Below are positions 25,801 through 39,600 of a stretch of DNA of 64,000 nt, one piece after another. The notes beneath the pieces were generated by a model. The model saw nothing but the letters and a program-made list of their open reading frames with translations, did no database searches and was not told the origin of the DNA. A program made the translations under genes and the position numbers. How positions within the stretch are numbered: position 1 is the stretch's first letter; each line of letters begins with the position of its first letter. Origin of the DNA: Strix aluco (Eukaryota; Chordata; Aves; Strigiformes; Strigidae); contig NC_133932.1 in the NCBI RefSeq assembly GCF_031877795.1, positions 92,471,994 to 92,535,993 of the forward strand, in the 5' to 3' direction.

Positions 25801-27499
25801 AGCTGGAAGGTACTTTCTTTTTTATTTTCATGTTTCTCGTAACTGTATTGTCAAAACTAGAGATCGCTGCCTCAGAGAGGCTAACAAATGCAGAATGGTG
25901 ATGAGAGCAAATGGAGAGGGACTCTTTGGCTTTAGTAAGTAGGTGTAGAAAGTTTTTGTCTTTATTAGTGAGAATGTTATTTATGAGGTGTGGATGGAAG
26001 CTAACCATAAACCACTTCTTGCCATTGCCAAAAGTACTTCACAAACACCCTTTCTACACCTGGGAGAACAGATACTTCTTTTTCTCAGCTATACGTATAT
26101 GATTTCTGATTGAATTCACATCTGGGGAAAAATGCATTAGTTGGTACATTCACAATAGCAGGGCTCTGCAACTGACAATTTAATCTGGCCCAAAAAGTAT
26201 TTTTAACATTTCTGAAATGCATTTACACATTACCAGATATTTAGTCCTGTGAGCTGCTACTGCATCCATGAGACATAGGAGAGGTTTCCAGAACAGGTAT
26301 CCCTCCCTCATTCAAAAGGTCAGACATCACTGGCATGGAGGTTTGGCAAAAGTGCAACAGAGCAAAGTCTTAAGACAGACTATGTGTTTGTTGACCTGAT
26401 AAAGAAAAAATATCAAACTGTCTGATCTCGGATACAGTTTGGATTACTGATGGGGATGAGATACCAAGGAAAGTACAAATACTACTCTTGTATTATGATA
26501 TCTAAAATAAAAATATAAAATAATAATGAAATAATAATAGTGTATTCCCAGCTATTGCTATTGATTTATGGGTGATCATCACAATACTAGATGAGATTTT
26601 CTCTAAAAATGCTAAAATAATGTTTCCAAGATGTTGCACAAAAACTATTTCAAAAGCTACTAAAAGGGAAATTAGGTATTGGAAATAAAAGAAATGAAGT
26701 ATTTTTAGGTTTGTTGCATATGCCAAAAATACAGGCCAAGTCAAATGAAAGAGCTTGTATTGACATACAAGCCAGTTGTTGGACCCCTGAAGCAAGGTAG
26801 GCATAGGTTTATTTATTCTGGCTGAAGAAGACTAATATTTGTCCTAGCTTGCTGTTTTCATTTTCTTATGATAGCTTTACTAGAACATACTGCAACTAAG
26901 TAGGCAATTAGGCATAACAAATTTTTTTTCTAGTGTAGAAAGAACAAAACACAAGCCACAAAAATTAGTAGATAACTGAAAGAATTTCACGGGGAGTGGA
27001 GTTGTGTAACTGCCAATCCCTGTTATCTCAAATCTAAAGTGTTGTTGGAAAACAATATCAAAATAATAAAGCACTGTAAAATAACCTGCAGAACCAGACT
27101 GATCTGTATTTAGATTAAATTACAGAAGAGCAATGATTAAATTTAGGTTGTCATCCATTGACATTTTACTTGACAGGATGCTGAAAACTACTAAAACCCA
27201 ATGTCTGCTGAATAAAGAAAGGAGTACAGCAGGATAAAAAGCCTGATATGATCTCATGACCCAAGAGCTGCCATCACTTCATAAACTGATGCTATGCATC
27301 AGGGAATAATGGTCTCAGAAGACAATGTCATGCTTGTATGAGAACATCACTGTTCATATATACTGTGAAAGGATTGCTGACCCCTTTTCACAAATGGTAG
27401 TAAGAGATACAGATTAGCAATCTTGCCAGAAAATGCCATCATGCTGAGGACATCTTTCCTGAGGTCTCTGGCATAAACCGAAACAAATGTTAATTGCTG

Positions 27500-27770
27500 A
27501 GCCTTATAAGGCTGCCATCCAGGCCCCAAAGGGCCTTACTGGCCTTGACCAGCCTTGCCTGGGGCCTCCCCACACACCCTGCTCATGGCCCAGGGGTCCT
27601 ATTTCAGCTCAGCTCCAGGCACCCAGTCCTGCTCTGAGAAACACTGGAGGTGTGCCTCTGCCCAGATTGTGGCTTGGGGATCCTGGATTGACCTCGCACC
27701 TGGCCAGTGGCCTCACATATGCCTGATGGTCACTGGACTGTCATCTCAACCTGACACTGCTGACTAACAA
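27500..27770. other. Isolated GC-rich patch, possible old repeat
   Basis: About 270 bp, rich in CCAGGCCCC, GGGCC and CCTGGGGCC words, inside AT-rich DNA. It lacks the CpG density of a CpG island, so GC enrichment without CpG suggests a methylated, decayed transposon or LTR piece rather than a promoter. Overlapping open frames of 70-79 codons are not convincing. I cannot name a family. Confidence 0.35.
27502..27511. promoter_or_regulatory. Perfect CArG box (SRF-type site)
   Basis: CCTTATAAGG matches the SRF consensus CC(A/T)6GG exactly and is embedded in the 12-bp palindrome GCCTTATAAGGC (27501-27512). It lies at the left edge of a GC-rich patch that stands out from AT-rich surroundings. A single site can occur by chance, so binding is unproven. 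Confidence 0.4.
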
Positions 27771-29136
27771 CAAAGAAACCCTTCATGTGTTGGGCTTGTT
27801 TCTCTGCTGGAGACTTGGTGTACATGACAAATATATTTGAGCATTTTATGTTTCAAGGCCTCATTCTCATTTCAGTCTCTGAATGGTCTGACTTCAAAAG
27901 TTCCTACAAATTAATCCATTTCAGCATCCAGCTGAGATGCTCTAACTCTGCTTCTGTGAGAAGCGTCCAAATTCCAATATAACAGCCTGCTCATAAGGCT
28001 TTTCCCTTTTGCAGTTGAAAGAACCATGTCTTTCTCACTAGTCAGCTACTTCATGCATGAAAATCATCAGTCGTCATAAGGAATGGGAGCCTTTTCTCAA
28101 AGACCCCAAAACTGATGAAATTTCTATCCTATTACTTTTAATTCTGACCATATCTCTGCTACTTCAGTGGAACAGAAAACCTTGCCCTTTTGAAACCAGT
28201 GAAAACAGCCCTTTTGAGCCTTCAGAATGTCATACCTTTATTTGTGAGATCGAAGAGCCCATTATTACTGAATTCCTGTTCTCCAGTAGGTACTTAAGTA
28301 ATTTTTCACCTGTCTTCAATGTCTCAAGTAGTTTATTCCATGAGTTCCATGAGGAAGAGTTTCCATATTAATTATCCTTGAGGACCTTGTCTGAAATGTC
28401 TTTGATTTTTCAAAATCCTAATCAAATTGTAGTCACCAGAGCTGAGCTTATTATTGCAGCAGGAGGACACACAGCAGTATGTAACCTTCCTACACTTTCT
28501 GAGTATAAATGCTCGGGTAAGCATTGCATTACCATGGGAGAGCCTGTTCACCTGATTTATTTCTCACAAGTTCCTTCAGATTCATTTCTTCCCCCATTAT
28601 TTGTAGATAAATGAGTTTTCCTATCACCATGTTGAAATACAAGTAGTTTTATTAAACCACTTACCAACCTGTACAGAGTTCTCCATGATACTGACTGGTC
28701 ACTTTCCTAATATTTCAGTCTTCTACAGACTTTAGGGGCAATATCTTTGTCTTTTCTTTAGGGATCTGTGATAATTTCAACAGCATAGGGCCCAAAACTA
28801 TCTAGGAATATACCTCTTCAGTGAAGAATACTCTCTTACAGTTACTGTTTTGGTCCCATGAAGTAACCATGTTTCATATAGATTTTGAGTTGATTTTGGT
28901 TCTCAGTCAATGTTATGTCTTCCAGTTAATTGCAATCTTGAAATATCTTCAAATATATTACTATACCAAAAAATCTGCCTCAAAATGCAATAATTAAAGC
29001 TTCAGTCAGCAAAGGTGAATCTATATGCCTACAAATAATCCCAGTTTTTACCAGTGGCAAGTTTAATGGCAATATTTTGCAGAGTCATGCAAGATTCCTG
29101 GAGCTGACTTTCAGTTCTTGTCTCTTGCTCTTTCAG

Positions 29137-29167
29137 GTGTGTGTGTGTGGGGGGGGGGGGGGGGGGG
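29137..29167. repeat. (GT)6 followed by G19
   Basis: Six GT units merge into nineteen G residues, then AGGACCGGGG. The pattern suggests a GT microsatellite whose end has turned into a G homopolymer. Quadruplex formation is plausible. The run length may be misread. Confidence 0.9.
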
Positions 29168-32100
29168 AGGACCGGGGAAGAAAAGTGCATCATACTTTGC
29201 TCCCAAGGTAAAAATATTTCCCATTATTCAGGAATGTTTATTATAAACAGCTAAATGTAGCACTGTTGGTCATCTGCCGCTGCACTGATGTAATGCAGTC
29301 CATCTCACATGGTGCAAGAAAAGGGAAGAACTGGAAAGCACAGAAGAACAATTTCTAGGACCTACCTCACTTCAGCTCCTTAAAACCTCTTTGTTAAAAT
29401 GCATTGTGCAGCATTAGGAAAACAAAGACAAATTTTGGTGAAAGAACGTGAGATTTTTTTGTGCCTGTTGAATATCAGGCATGAACTTTGCCCATTCTAG
29501 AACAGCCAGCCACTGATGCAGAAGAAAAATCTTCAAATGAGAGAATGGTTAATCTCAACATGAGGGACCCCATGATAGTGTTTTGATTTGAGAACTTATA
29601 TTGCAAGGCACATCCAAGAAATATTTAGTGGCTTAACTGACCCTGAGGAAACTGAGAAATGAGTCACTGAAACTAGAACACCTGTTATTTATGCACTCAA
29701 TTTGTATCCCAGCTTCAGGTAGAATAAAAGGGCTCAATTCCAGTTGCAAATGCAAAGTATTTAAACATCTACTTACACATGCATTAGGTAGATCATAAGC
29801 AGTAATCAAATCTATTTATTTCTTTTTCAAAATATTTGGATGCATTTAAAATTATAATTAATTGTTCTCCTACAGTACTGTCACACTGCACTACTTACAA
29901 ACGAGTCTAAACCAAAAAGTATTAACACTATAATGTTAACATTAATAAGCAGATCCCTGGAAAAAAGATGATAGATTTTTTTAAAGTAATTAAAGTGAGA
30001 GAATCTATGGACACAATTTTAAAAGCCTATAGAATTTATTAAAAAACACATGTCCATAGAGTTTGAAACTAGTTCGCAGAATATAATAGAAAATTTTCAC
30101 TTTGGCAAAGTTTGCTGTTCGGAGTAGAGACTATATACCTTTCTTTGTGTTGGCATTGCATCTATCATGCTGTGGAATGTTAAAATAAAATTTAAAAATG
30201 GCGCAACTGCAACCTCAAGTAGTCAAAAGGGCTGTTTTCACTGATTTCAAAAGGGTAAAGTTTTCTGTTCTGTTTTTCTAATTCTATAGAAGTGTTATAC
30301 TCAAATGCTAAATGAGTTTTCCAGAAGGCCTATTTCAATATCATTAAAGCATATCCAAAATTATACTGGCACAATTATTACAGAAATAAGTATGGGTAGG
30401 AAACAGTTAAAAAAATGGGCAAGCCAACTCAGAAAAGCTTAAGCCACTGAGTCCTTCTTATGAATAATCTAAGTTTCAGATACCTTTTACTTGTACACCC
30501 ATTTTGCTTTAACAAAAAAGGATACATTTAAACTACAGAGCTGGGCTGTATTCCATTTCCCCTCTACTGTTTTAAATAAGACATCCAAATTCTCTCCATT
30601 TGTCATGGAGCATTAAGGGCATATTTTAATCATGGATTATATAGTATCAGTTGGTAATATGCCATGTTGTGATGGACCACAAAACATCATATAACCTGGA
30701 GCAAATTTCAGATGTATGGAAGAAATTCTAGTTGAACAAAAAACCGTGAAAATCTAGGGGAAGCTAGACCTCTTTGACTACAATTAAAGCATGCAACAAA
30801 TTTGTTCCACCAACAGGTTTTCCTGTGTTCAGTGATTGACAAGGTTTGTTCAACTTCTACAGCACTGTGCATACTAAAGTTTGTGCATGAAATTATTACC
30901 ACATATGGATTATAGAGACACTCTGCAAACTGAGAATACAAAAGTGATTAAGCAAATGAGGCAAAACCCAAGGATCTAGTTTACATCCCTTTATGTTTAT
31001 ATTTATATTCCTCTCCTTATCAGGAGACAGTACTTTTTTTGACCTCCAAATCAGTATTTGATTGAATTAATGTAGCATTAGTCCCTTCAATAAGTCTCAG
31101 AGAAGTCTCCCATCATCAGAAGGTGCACCTTCTTCTACTGCCCTGCCACCAGTAGCAGCACGCAGTGTCCCTAGCTTTTCTCCAACTTGATGACAATGAT
31201 CAGTTTCTGCTAGGTATTCAGTTCCTTTGCCTTTTCTGAGGATGCAGAAGAGTCCTAGGGATCCCTGTGGTTTTGGAATGAAGACTTTCATCCTCAGGGT
31301 TTTCACTAAAACTACTGACTTATTTCGAATCAGCAATTAAATGAGTATCCTTTTTTTGGTCAGACTGACTCAGGCCAGACTTTAAATCAGTAGTTGCTGT
31401 ATGAAAGGTGAAATGTTCTTACCAGCTCACCGGCAGTAAGTTTTCAAAGCATCCTGGATATTTCTAAGTCACTTACTCATGGTACTGTCTGTAATGATAC
31501 AGGAGATGTAAAAAGATGCACTTTAAGTAGTTGGTTTCTGAATATTTTGTAGCAACCATCTGTTTCTCTGTGCAAGCTTAATGTATACCTAATACCCTCA
31601 CAAAGTATGTCTGATGACTTGTATACATCAATGTTGCAGTAGTTGGTGTGGGGGGGAAATAACTATAGACCAGTTTCATGGCCAGATTAATTTTTACAGC
31701 AGCCTTGAATTTTTACTGCACTTTGATGATGGAGGACCATAATAATCTGTCACAAGTATTGTCAGATGTCAGTATTGCTGTATGCAGAGTGCTGGATTGA
31801 ATTTGGTGCAGTGACTATTATTGTTGCCATGAAACAAGCTTACTGCTTCATTATTAAGAAGCAAGGAAAGAGCAGCATGTGCCTGACCTTTGAATAGCAT
31901 AGGTGCTTTCAAAAGACACATTCATTTTCAGATTTTCTTTAAGCTGTTCCCTTCATCCAGAGTTCCTATTGCTACTACTGGCTATTTTTAGATTTTTTTT
32001 TTTGCCAAAAGGATAAATACAGCATAGGGTCCATGTGTAAATTGGTGATCAACTGAAGTAAAAAAAAAATCACCTTCCTGTGTTACATTTATTATACCTT

Positions 32101-33789
32101 CACTGAATTTGGGCATAAAGGCTGATATCTATCCAGAAATACAGTGATTTGAGGACAATTGATCTAGAGAAATGCTGAAGAATGATACAATCAAAATCAA
32201 TGTGTAGCAGTGCTGCTGAAGATTTGGCCCAATATTTCTGTAGTTGACACATTCAGCATGTAATTAGCCCCAGATATTTGGCCTATTTCTTCCTGCTTTT
32301 TATTATATACATGGGCTACACCTTGATCTTAGGCATAGTACAACAGATAACTAGTTCTGAGAGGAATTATAATCATTATAATCATTGTGTCTATCAGCTT
32401 TTTTTTTTCCTCATTCTTCCTGTCATTTTAGTCAGTGGAAGTAGTCCCAGGTCCTATATTTCCCTAACTCAGAAAAACAGCAATAACAGAAACCAACTCA
32501 GTCCATTTCTATACCTTGAAAGTTTTATTAGTAGCATGCAGCCACCAGCTTTGATGCAAACAGTGTGCATGCTGCCTATGCTCACAACAGGCATCTTCAC
32601 AAAAAGTCTAAGATGTTATGGACAAGTATCACCATTCACTTCCTCGCAGTGGCCTGTCTGAGATATTTTTGTAATGCACTGTGAAATACCAGTGGTGCAC
32701 TAAGAGAATTATGAGCACTCAGAGCCAAGTTTGCACAGGTACTTTTATTTTATCTGATAGAATCCAATTTTTCTTGGGTTTTTTTTAGACATCTTAGATA
32801 TTTCCCTGCACCTCCTCACTCCTTCCAGAATCTCACATATAGCTTCTCAGCAGAACAGCAGAACTCTTTTAAGACACAGCAGCTGAGTGGGATATACCAG
32901 GAGAAGTTCAGTAACTGCAGCAGCTGTTCAAATAGTGATCAGAATAGGGCAATTTAAGAAAAGCAGATGATATACATAATGCATAAAAATCACCAGGTCT
33001 TGTAGGTATTTATTACACAGAAAGACTACCATGCTAGGTGTGACTGAGCAATGAATAACTAAATTTGTGGAATGAACATTGCAAAAAAGGTGTTATTTAT
33101 GATAGGGATATGCCCTGACTTCTATTTTTGAGCGTATAAATACTTTTTGAGTACTGTTAAGGAGTTTTATGAGCATTAATGGATTAGTGAGGTTGTGTCA
33201 CTAACATGAACACTGACTGCTCAGAGGAAGTAAGTAAAGCCACTATCTTTAGAGAGACAGGACTTTTAAAAAAATGTTGGGTTTTTGGTTGGGTTGGGGG
33301 TTTTTTTTGGCAGATTAACACACAAGCAGTTATTCCTGAGGGGCAAAACTACAGCCTCATAAATCCCTATTCTGGATATCAGGACTACTGCTAAGAAAGA
33401 TCTGTTTTGCTATACAAGCAAGTATAGGATGTTTTTCTTATGATAAAAGACAAGAAGAGTGATGGAGTGCATCACGACAAAGTTGGCTCTCAGTAAAGAA
33501 AATATTACCTTTTTTTTCTTTTGTGTGTTAAATATGGCATAATATATGTGTGAAGCAAAGAGGGAAACCTGATTACTGAGGTAAAGAGTGAGGTTAAACA
33601 CTTTATTTTGAACAGCTGTCAAGATGCTATATAGCTGAAAGCTTCTTTATGGTTTGTCACAATATAGCAGTATGTCTTGTACATACTTCTCCCTCTATTT
33701 GACTTGCATAGGGATTTGAAATCACTTCTCAAATGCATGTTCTGAATTCCATAGCAGTTTGCTGGCTTGCTGTCTGATATTTCTGATTT

Positions 33790-34075
33790 TTGAACATAAA
33801 TGCATAAATCATTACCCTTTAAAACCTCTTCTAAAATTTATTGGATTATAATTAACAAGGATCAATTTAATAAAAGCAGTAACACTTTTTAAAATACATT
33901 AAATCTAACCAAAATTATTATGACATTTAAGAGCAAAGTGCAAGGTGCTTACTGTTCCAACATTAATCATGTGCCAGTATGGATGAGATTCATTTCACCT
34001 CACTATAGCCATCTAAAAATAAGTCATCGCACCTCATCTATTCGCCTAATTTCCTATTAAATCGATGGATAGAGA
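33790..34075. promoter_or_regulatory. Candidate AT-rich enhancer block
   Basis: A repeat-free segment with densely packed homeodomain-like cores: ATGCATAAATCATTA (33799-33813), GGATTATAATTAA (33843-33855, combining an OTX-type GGATTA with TAATTA), and an ATCGAT-containing stretch near 34060. Conserved non-coding elements of vertebrate gene deserts often look like this. Conservation cannot be seen from one sequence, so this is a guess from motif density. Confidence 0.25.
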
Positions 34076-34202
34076 CAGGAATCCCCAGGGGGCACACCAG
34101 CCCATTCCCAGACAGGTGAGATAAACAGACACCTATTTCTTACCAGTAAATATAGATGGAGCTAGATGATGTGAGATAGGAGCTTCATTTATTTGTCCAC
34201 AG

Positions 34203-34251
34203 ATAAGGATCTTGTGCTGTTTGAGATCACTTATGGTATCCAAGATATCCA
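34203..34251 (+). repeat. Possible dispersed repeat, copy 4
   Basis: GATCTTGTGCTGTTTGAGAT followed by CACTTATGGTATCC resembles the core of the three copies in the first 10 kb (ATCTTGTGCCATTTGAG, CTTATGTTACTC). The match is shorter and weaker than among the others and may be coincidental. Confidence 0.25.
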
Positions 34252-36414
34252 TGTGGAGGTGATGTGACCCACAGAAGACCCTTACACAGCGGCAGCTGGA
34301 GGCTAGAGAGGTAGACAGAACTGTGGATACACTGTAGTTCCTAAAAAGGCACTAAATATGTGACTGTTGCCTCTAAATTATGTCCAATGACTATAAAAGA
34401 AGCTCAGGCACATATAAGTACCAACACTTATCTCAAAGTATGTATCACTGCCACGCTGTCTAAAAATGGTAGGTTTACAGAAGGAAAGAAAACTCAAAAC
34501 TGAATGAAATTTTCCCTGTAAAGATACTCAGAAAAATAAGCAGGCCGGCATCAAGAGAGATGGTGCAGAGCCTCTCTTCATCCCATCTGCCTGTTCTGGG
34601 AAACGTAATGTTGAGTTGAAGATCTATAACCTCCAGCTGGAATTATTCCTAGGGAATGAGTGCAAGGATGGTGCAGTGAAGACTGAAAGAACGTATTATA
34701 AGCAGTGGTCATCACTATTGGTGTAGGTTCATGAAGGCAGATTAGTGAAGTAGCTTGAAATCATCCTGGCTTGCATGATGCCAGCAATGGCATCAAAAGA
34801 GAGTGCCACAAAGTAGTTTTGGAAGAACAGCATCCTGCTGCTTCAGTTGGCTTCCATTCCTAGTCCAGGAAAGGGTCAAAGACTGTCTTCCTAAACACAA
34901 AAATGGGATTGTTAGAGGACAAAAGGGACATTCATGCTTAGAGTAACAGAAAGTCTACAAGTAAAGAACTATTGTGGCTTCCTAGCTTCCCAGGCCAAAG
35001 CAAAGTGAGCAGTGTGAACCACCCACATTGCCTTTACCACGTCCCTCTGCCTCGATCCAAGTACCACAGGAGAGTAAATTGTCCTTGACTTGAGCAACAG
35101 GACTTGGAAACCAAACCTCTGCTTTCTGCAATCTTTAATTTACATGTTTATCTTACAAGTTTACCCTTAATGTAGGCTGACTTGGCACTGGATTGGTTGC
35201 AACAATAACTTTGAAATTTTTTATATTCTTTTATATTTATTCTCAGGTATGAGTTGCATCAAAGGTTTTTATACTTACGCCCCCTGCCTCCCACCACCCT
35301 TGCCCTGCTCTCCAAGTACAATTTTTCTAGCCACGGCTGAGTTTCCTTCCTTCTGGCCAGTGACAGCTACCCGTGATGTTTGGGACCACTCCATTGATAC
35401 AGAAAATGGCATTCAGTCACAAGAGTGGTCCTGGACTTTCTCCTATCTTCTCATGTATTCTGGTAGAATGGGTCATATGTCTGTCACTCAGTGTTTCTAG
35501 CAATCTCTGTGGTAACCCACCTTTACAAGGCCTCTGATCATCCAAATGAACATCTCCATTTACTTGCTTATTCTGAAGTTTCACTTGCATGGCCTCGGTT
35601 AGGAGGTTGAGGACTGCTACCAGAGAACATCCTCAAGTTCATCCTGAATGTTCTGTCTCCCAGCTGTGCATGTTTGTTTGCAGAGGTGGCAACTGTGCTC
35701 ACAAGGGTGGGCGAGCAGGAAGGAAAGCCCATTTCTAGATCATTTGAAAGCTTTTCCAGGAGTTCCAGGGACTGACACCATAGGCAGCAGGACTTAAACT
35801 TGTGACAAGGGCAATCACTGTAGCACATACCCAGAGGACTGTGGATTGTTGCTGAAGAGCCATTTTTGGCAACAGATGCAAGGCAACGTTTAATGAAGCG
35901 TTGACCATGCATACATGTTGACCCACCTTACAAGTGGACTTCCTTGTCTCTTTGAGAACCCAATATGATAACCTCTCTAGCACTCCTACAACATGAGCAG
36001 GAAGAATAGGGGGCTTCCACAACCTCCATGATTTTGTGCTACTCATCAAAAATAAATTACTTGTGAAGAATTATTTTCTTCCCATAGGCAATACTACTGA
36101 GGATTTTGCAAGTCTTTCCTTTGAGGTATTCCCAAAGGTTGTATTTCAGTGCAATGCCCATCCCAGCAATGGGCAGAAGTAACATTGGGGGTTCTGGTTT
36201 TCAGATAAGAGTAAAGCCAGGCTTCTAAATAACCAGATTATAACCTCAAAGACTTTTTTTTTTTCAGGAAAAAATAATATTCACTCAGTTGCCCTCTCAT
36301 CTTCCAGCTCAAATTTCATTTTTACCCTCTAATATATTCTTCATATTTAAGTTCTCCATGTCTGTCTTCCTTTTAGTTTCAGTATCTTAATAGGCGTATA
36401 TGCATTAAATGTGC

Positions 36415-36430
36415 TTTTTTTTTTTTTTTT
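36415..36430. repeat. Poly-T run, T16
   Basis: Sixteen T residues preceded by GTGC and followed by GCTTTATCC. No retroposed body is recognisable on the minus strand beside it. Confidence 0.9.
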
Positions 36431-36648
36431 GCTTTATCCTTACCAGAGCTGTAAGTGGGAAAAATTATTTCTGTCCATGTCCAAACCTCAAATATTGTTT
36501 ATTAAACACGTGCTGTGTCCCAGTCTGGAGATAGCTGCACTTCCTGAGAGGTCAAGTGACAACTGTATGTTTAATTTAAGTACACTTGGGATGAGAAATG
36601 CTGTATATATGTTGTAGTGTCAAAAAATGTTAGTTTATACTTGCTGCC

Positions 36649-36668
36649 TTTTTTTTTTTTTTTTTTTT
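36649..36668. repeat. Poly-T run, T20
   Basis: Twenty T residues followed by GCATTG. As with the T16 run about 220 bp earlier, a minus-strand poly-A tail is conceivable, but no element is recognisable between or beside the two. Confidence 0.9.
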
Positions 36669-39600
36669 GCATTGTGGACTCATATATCAATATTAGAAGT
36701 TGTAAAACAGTTCAGCATGCATACGAAGAAAAATACGTTGCCAGTATTACCTCCCTCTCTGGTATTTGATTGTTGAAACAAAGAGGTCTAGTGGAATGTT
36801 TGGCTCTTAAAATTATGCAGCTATGTCCCATAGAAGCTTAGCAGTTATGGCAGGGCAATAATTGTATTTTGCCTGGGAGTTTTTTAAATTATCTGGGCAC
36901 CAAAAAAATAATGAAAATTTTTAAGTGGTGGATTCAGTTGAGGCTATGCAGATATGAGCAGTCTCTCTTCGTTAGTGTTTATATCATGGCAGTGCCGAGG
37001 GACATCAGCAGCGAGCTGGGCCTGATTGTGCTTGGCACTGAACAAACAAGGTAGAGTTTGCCCCAAAGAGGTTATAACCTAAAAACACAAGTACTGAGAG
37101 GCGAGGAGTGTGGCCCCACCTCACATGGGAGGTCGGGAGCTGAGGCAAGAGCCCCCTTCTCCCAAAGCTGAATACCTGTAAACGAGATTGCTTCTCTTCT
37201 GAAGCTCTTGTCTTCATGTCACGGGTGCCTTTCTAGCCAGCTTGGGTTTGTTTTTTTTTTTTTCTTCTTCAAAACCTTTAATGTTCTGCCTGCGAGGTAT
37301 ACAATATTGATTTAAAAAACAAAACCAGAAAAAAAGCAAGAAGGGTCTGCTTAGAGCCGTCAAGGTTAAACTTTGAAATGATTAGTCACTTTCCATTGCA
37401 GTCAGTGCAAACTACCAGCATTTCTTAAACATTTCTTTTAGCAGTCGCTTACTTGAATAATTAACTCCTCTGACCCTGCCTTGTCATTTACTGGTTAACA
37501 TGGTCAAATGCTATCATTAACTTTCAGCATTAGATGTGCTTTCTCATACTTTCCACTGGCTGATGCAAATGCCCGGGATTGAAGCTCACATTTCTAAATG
37601 TAGAAGCGCACAAACTCTTCAGCGGCCTCCTCCTGTGCAGGCAGTTGGCTCTGGTGCCGCGGTCTCCATGTTTCCCTTGTCTTCTTGGGTCCCTTGTTTC
37701 TGGGCAGCCACAGAGGAAATGTGTCAGGGGGAGAGCAGAGGTTTACCTTGCAGCGGCCCTTCTTTATCAGCAAAGCCAGGAAGCTGCACAAATCCCTGGC
37801 ACGCATCCACCTTCGGCTTTCTGAGAAGCAGATAGCGTGTCCCAGCTTGTGCTTCATTTAAAGAGGCAGACCATTTGGGATGAACAGTTAAGGCTATGGA
37901 GCACTGGGGCATCGTATTTGCCAGGATTTTTTCTCTCCCATCCAGGGAAAAATGCAACCAAATTGATGGTGGGGACTTTGCAGCTGATTGTGGCTAACAA
38001 AGTGATAAGAGCTCCTCAGGATATTCCTGAGAACTCCTGAGTTCTTCCCTACTGGACCAAATTTTGCAGGTCTTAACCTGATGGGAAATTTTGTCCTGGA
38101 GACAAATACAGGGTTTGATCTGAGTGTAAAGTTTTCATTTTGCACTCCTACTAGGAGTAGGGTGGGAAATTGCAACACAGCAAGCTCCCTCTATCCTCTT
38201 GACACACAGGGAACGGCAAAATGTCATCAGTCTCAAAGAAAGATTTATGTTCTTGTCCTTTTAAATCCCTACCTTGCATTACACCATTATCACAATATAT
38301 AAGGTAATGGCAGGAATTGAACAAGTCATGGGAGACCTTCACTTAGACTTAATCCAAACTTTAAAAGCTGCCTACTCTGCATAGCCACAGCATGGCATGT
38401 TTTTAAACTATAGGAAATATGCTGTGTTCAGCAACATCACTTAATTGCTGGATAATCTACCCCATGGTCCTCAGTGTCAGTGCTGTGGGTGACAGGCAGG
38501 GTCAAAAACCAAAACTCTGATTATTAATTTTGTCTGTCACTAACAAAGATAATTCTTTGATTACGGAGGCTATTATGGAGCTTGATTCAGCGACAAAAGA
38601 AAAGTACTTTTAAACTCATCATAGTGGAAAATCTTTAAACTCCTTTTTGGTACATTTAAGAATCCCTGTGCTCCCTCTGGGAACAATATCTAAACCAAAA
38701 TCTAACAAGAAGGAAACAGGTTTACTCTGATTCCAGAAGTGCTGTAATTAATGTATCTGGTTTTCATGGTGATAAATGGGGTCTATCAAAGGGTAATAAT
38801 TAATTCTTAATAATGTGAACTTCTCAAGATCATTTTGCCCTTAGGTTTTTGAAGAGTTGTCCATAACCAAAACTGATACTGTAAATAAACAAATCTTGTT
38901 TTGCTACACATGCGGTAAAGGTATTGTATTAGTGAGCTCGGTTCCCCTCAAGAAGCAGACATTTCATTTTTGATGCTCTGGCTACTGCCCTCCTACCCTT
39001 TGTTTGCACTTACTTATCTGTCGTGCAGATGGCCATGTTGACTCATACTGCCACTGCAAAGCTACCCAGCCTCTTCATAGCCAGGACTGATCCACAGTCT
39101 GGGTTTGATGCCGGCAGCTATTGTGTGGGTGAAACACACCCATTCCTCTGCTTTAATAGTCTCACCTCTAAAATTAGGGTCTACTTTATTACTGGAAGGG
39201 CCTACAAAAAGGACACGAAATGTTAAAATGAGGGGGCTTTTTTAAAAAGTGATTGTAACACCAGGGAGAGAAAGAAAAATTTTTTTTTCTAAAACCCTAA
39301 TCTCTGTTCTGCATCTGTCTACTCATTTACCCTCTGGCAACACTGTTGGCTCCCCCTTTCCCAACAGTTCTCTCTCTCATGGAAAAACTGGGCAGGAAGA
39401 GGTCATTGAAAACATTCTTGGGGATTGAGGCTACCAGGGCTTGCTGCTGCACAATTACGCAAGCAGATCCTTTTGAAAACAACTTTTAAGAAGGAAATAG
39501 GGAGCTTATAGTGAACAAGTGAGAACAGTACTTATTGTAACTGTGTGCCTAGTACTGACTTTCCGGCCTTGTAAATTGGGCTCTTCTAAGGTGTAACTGA

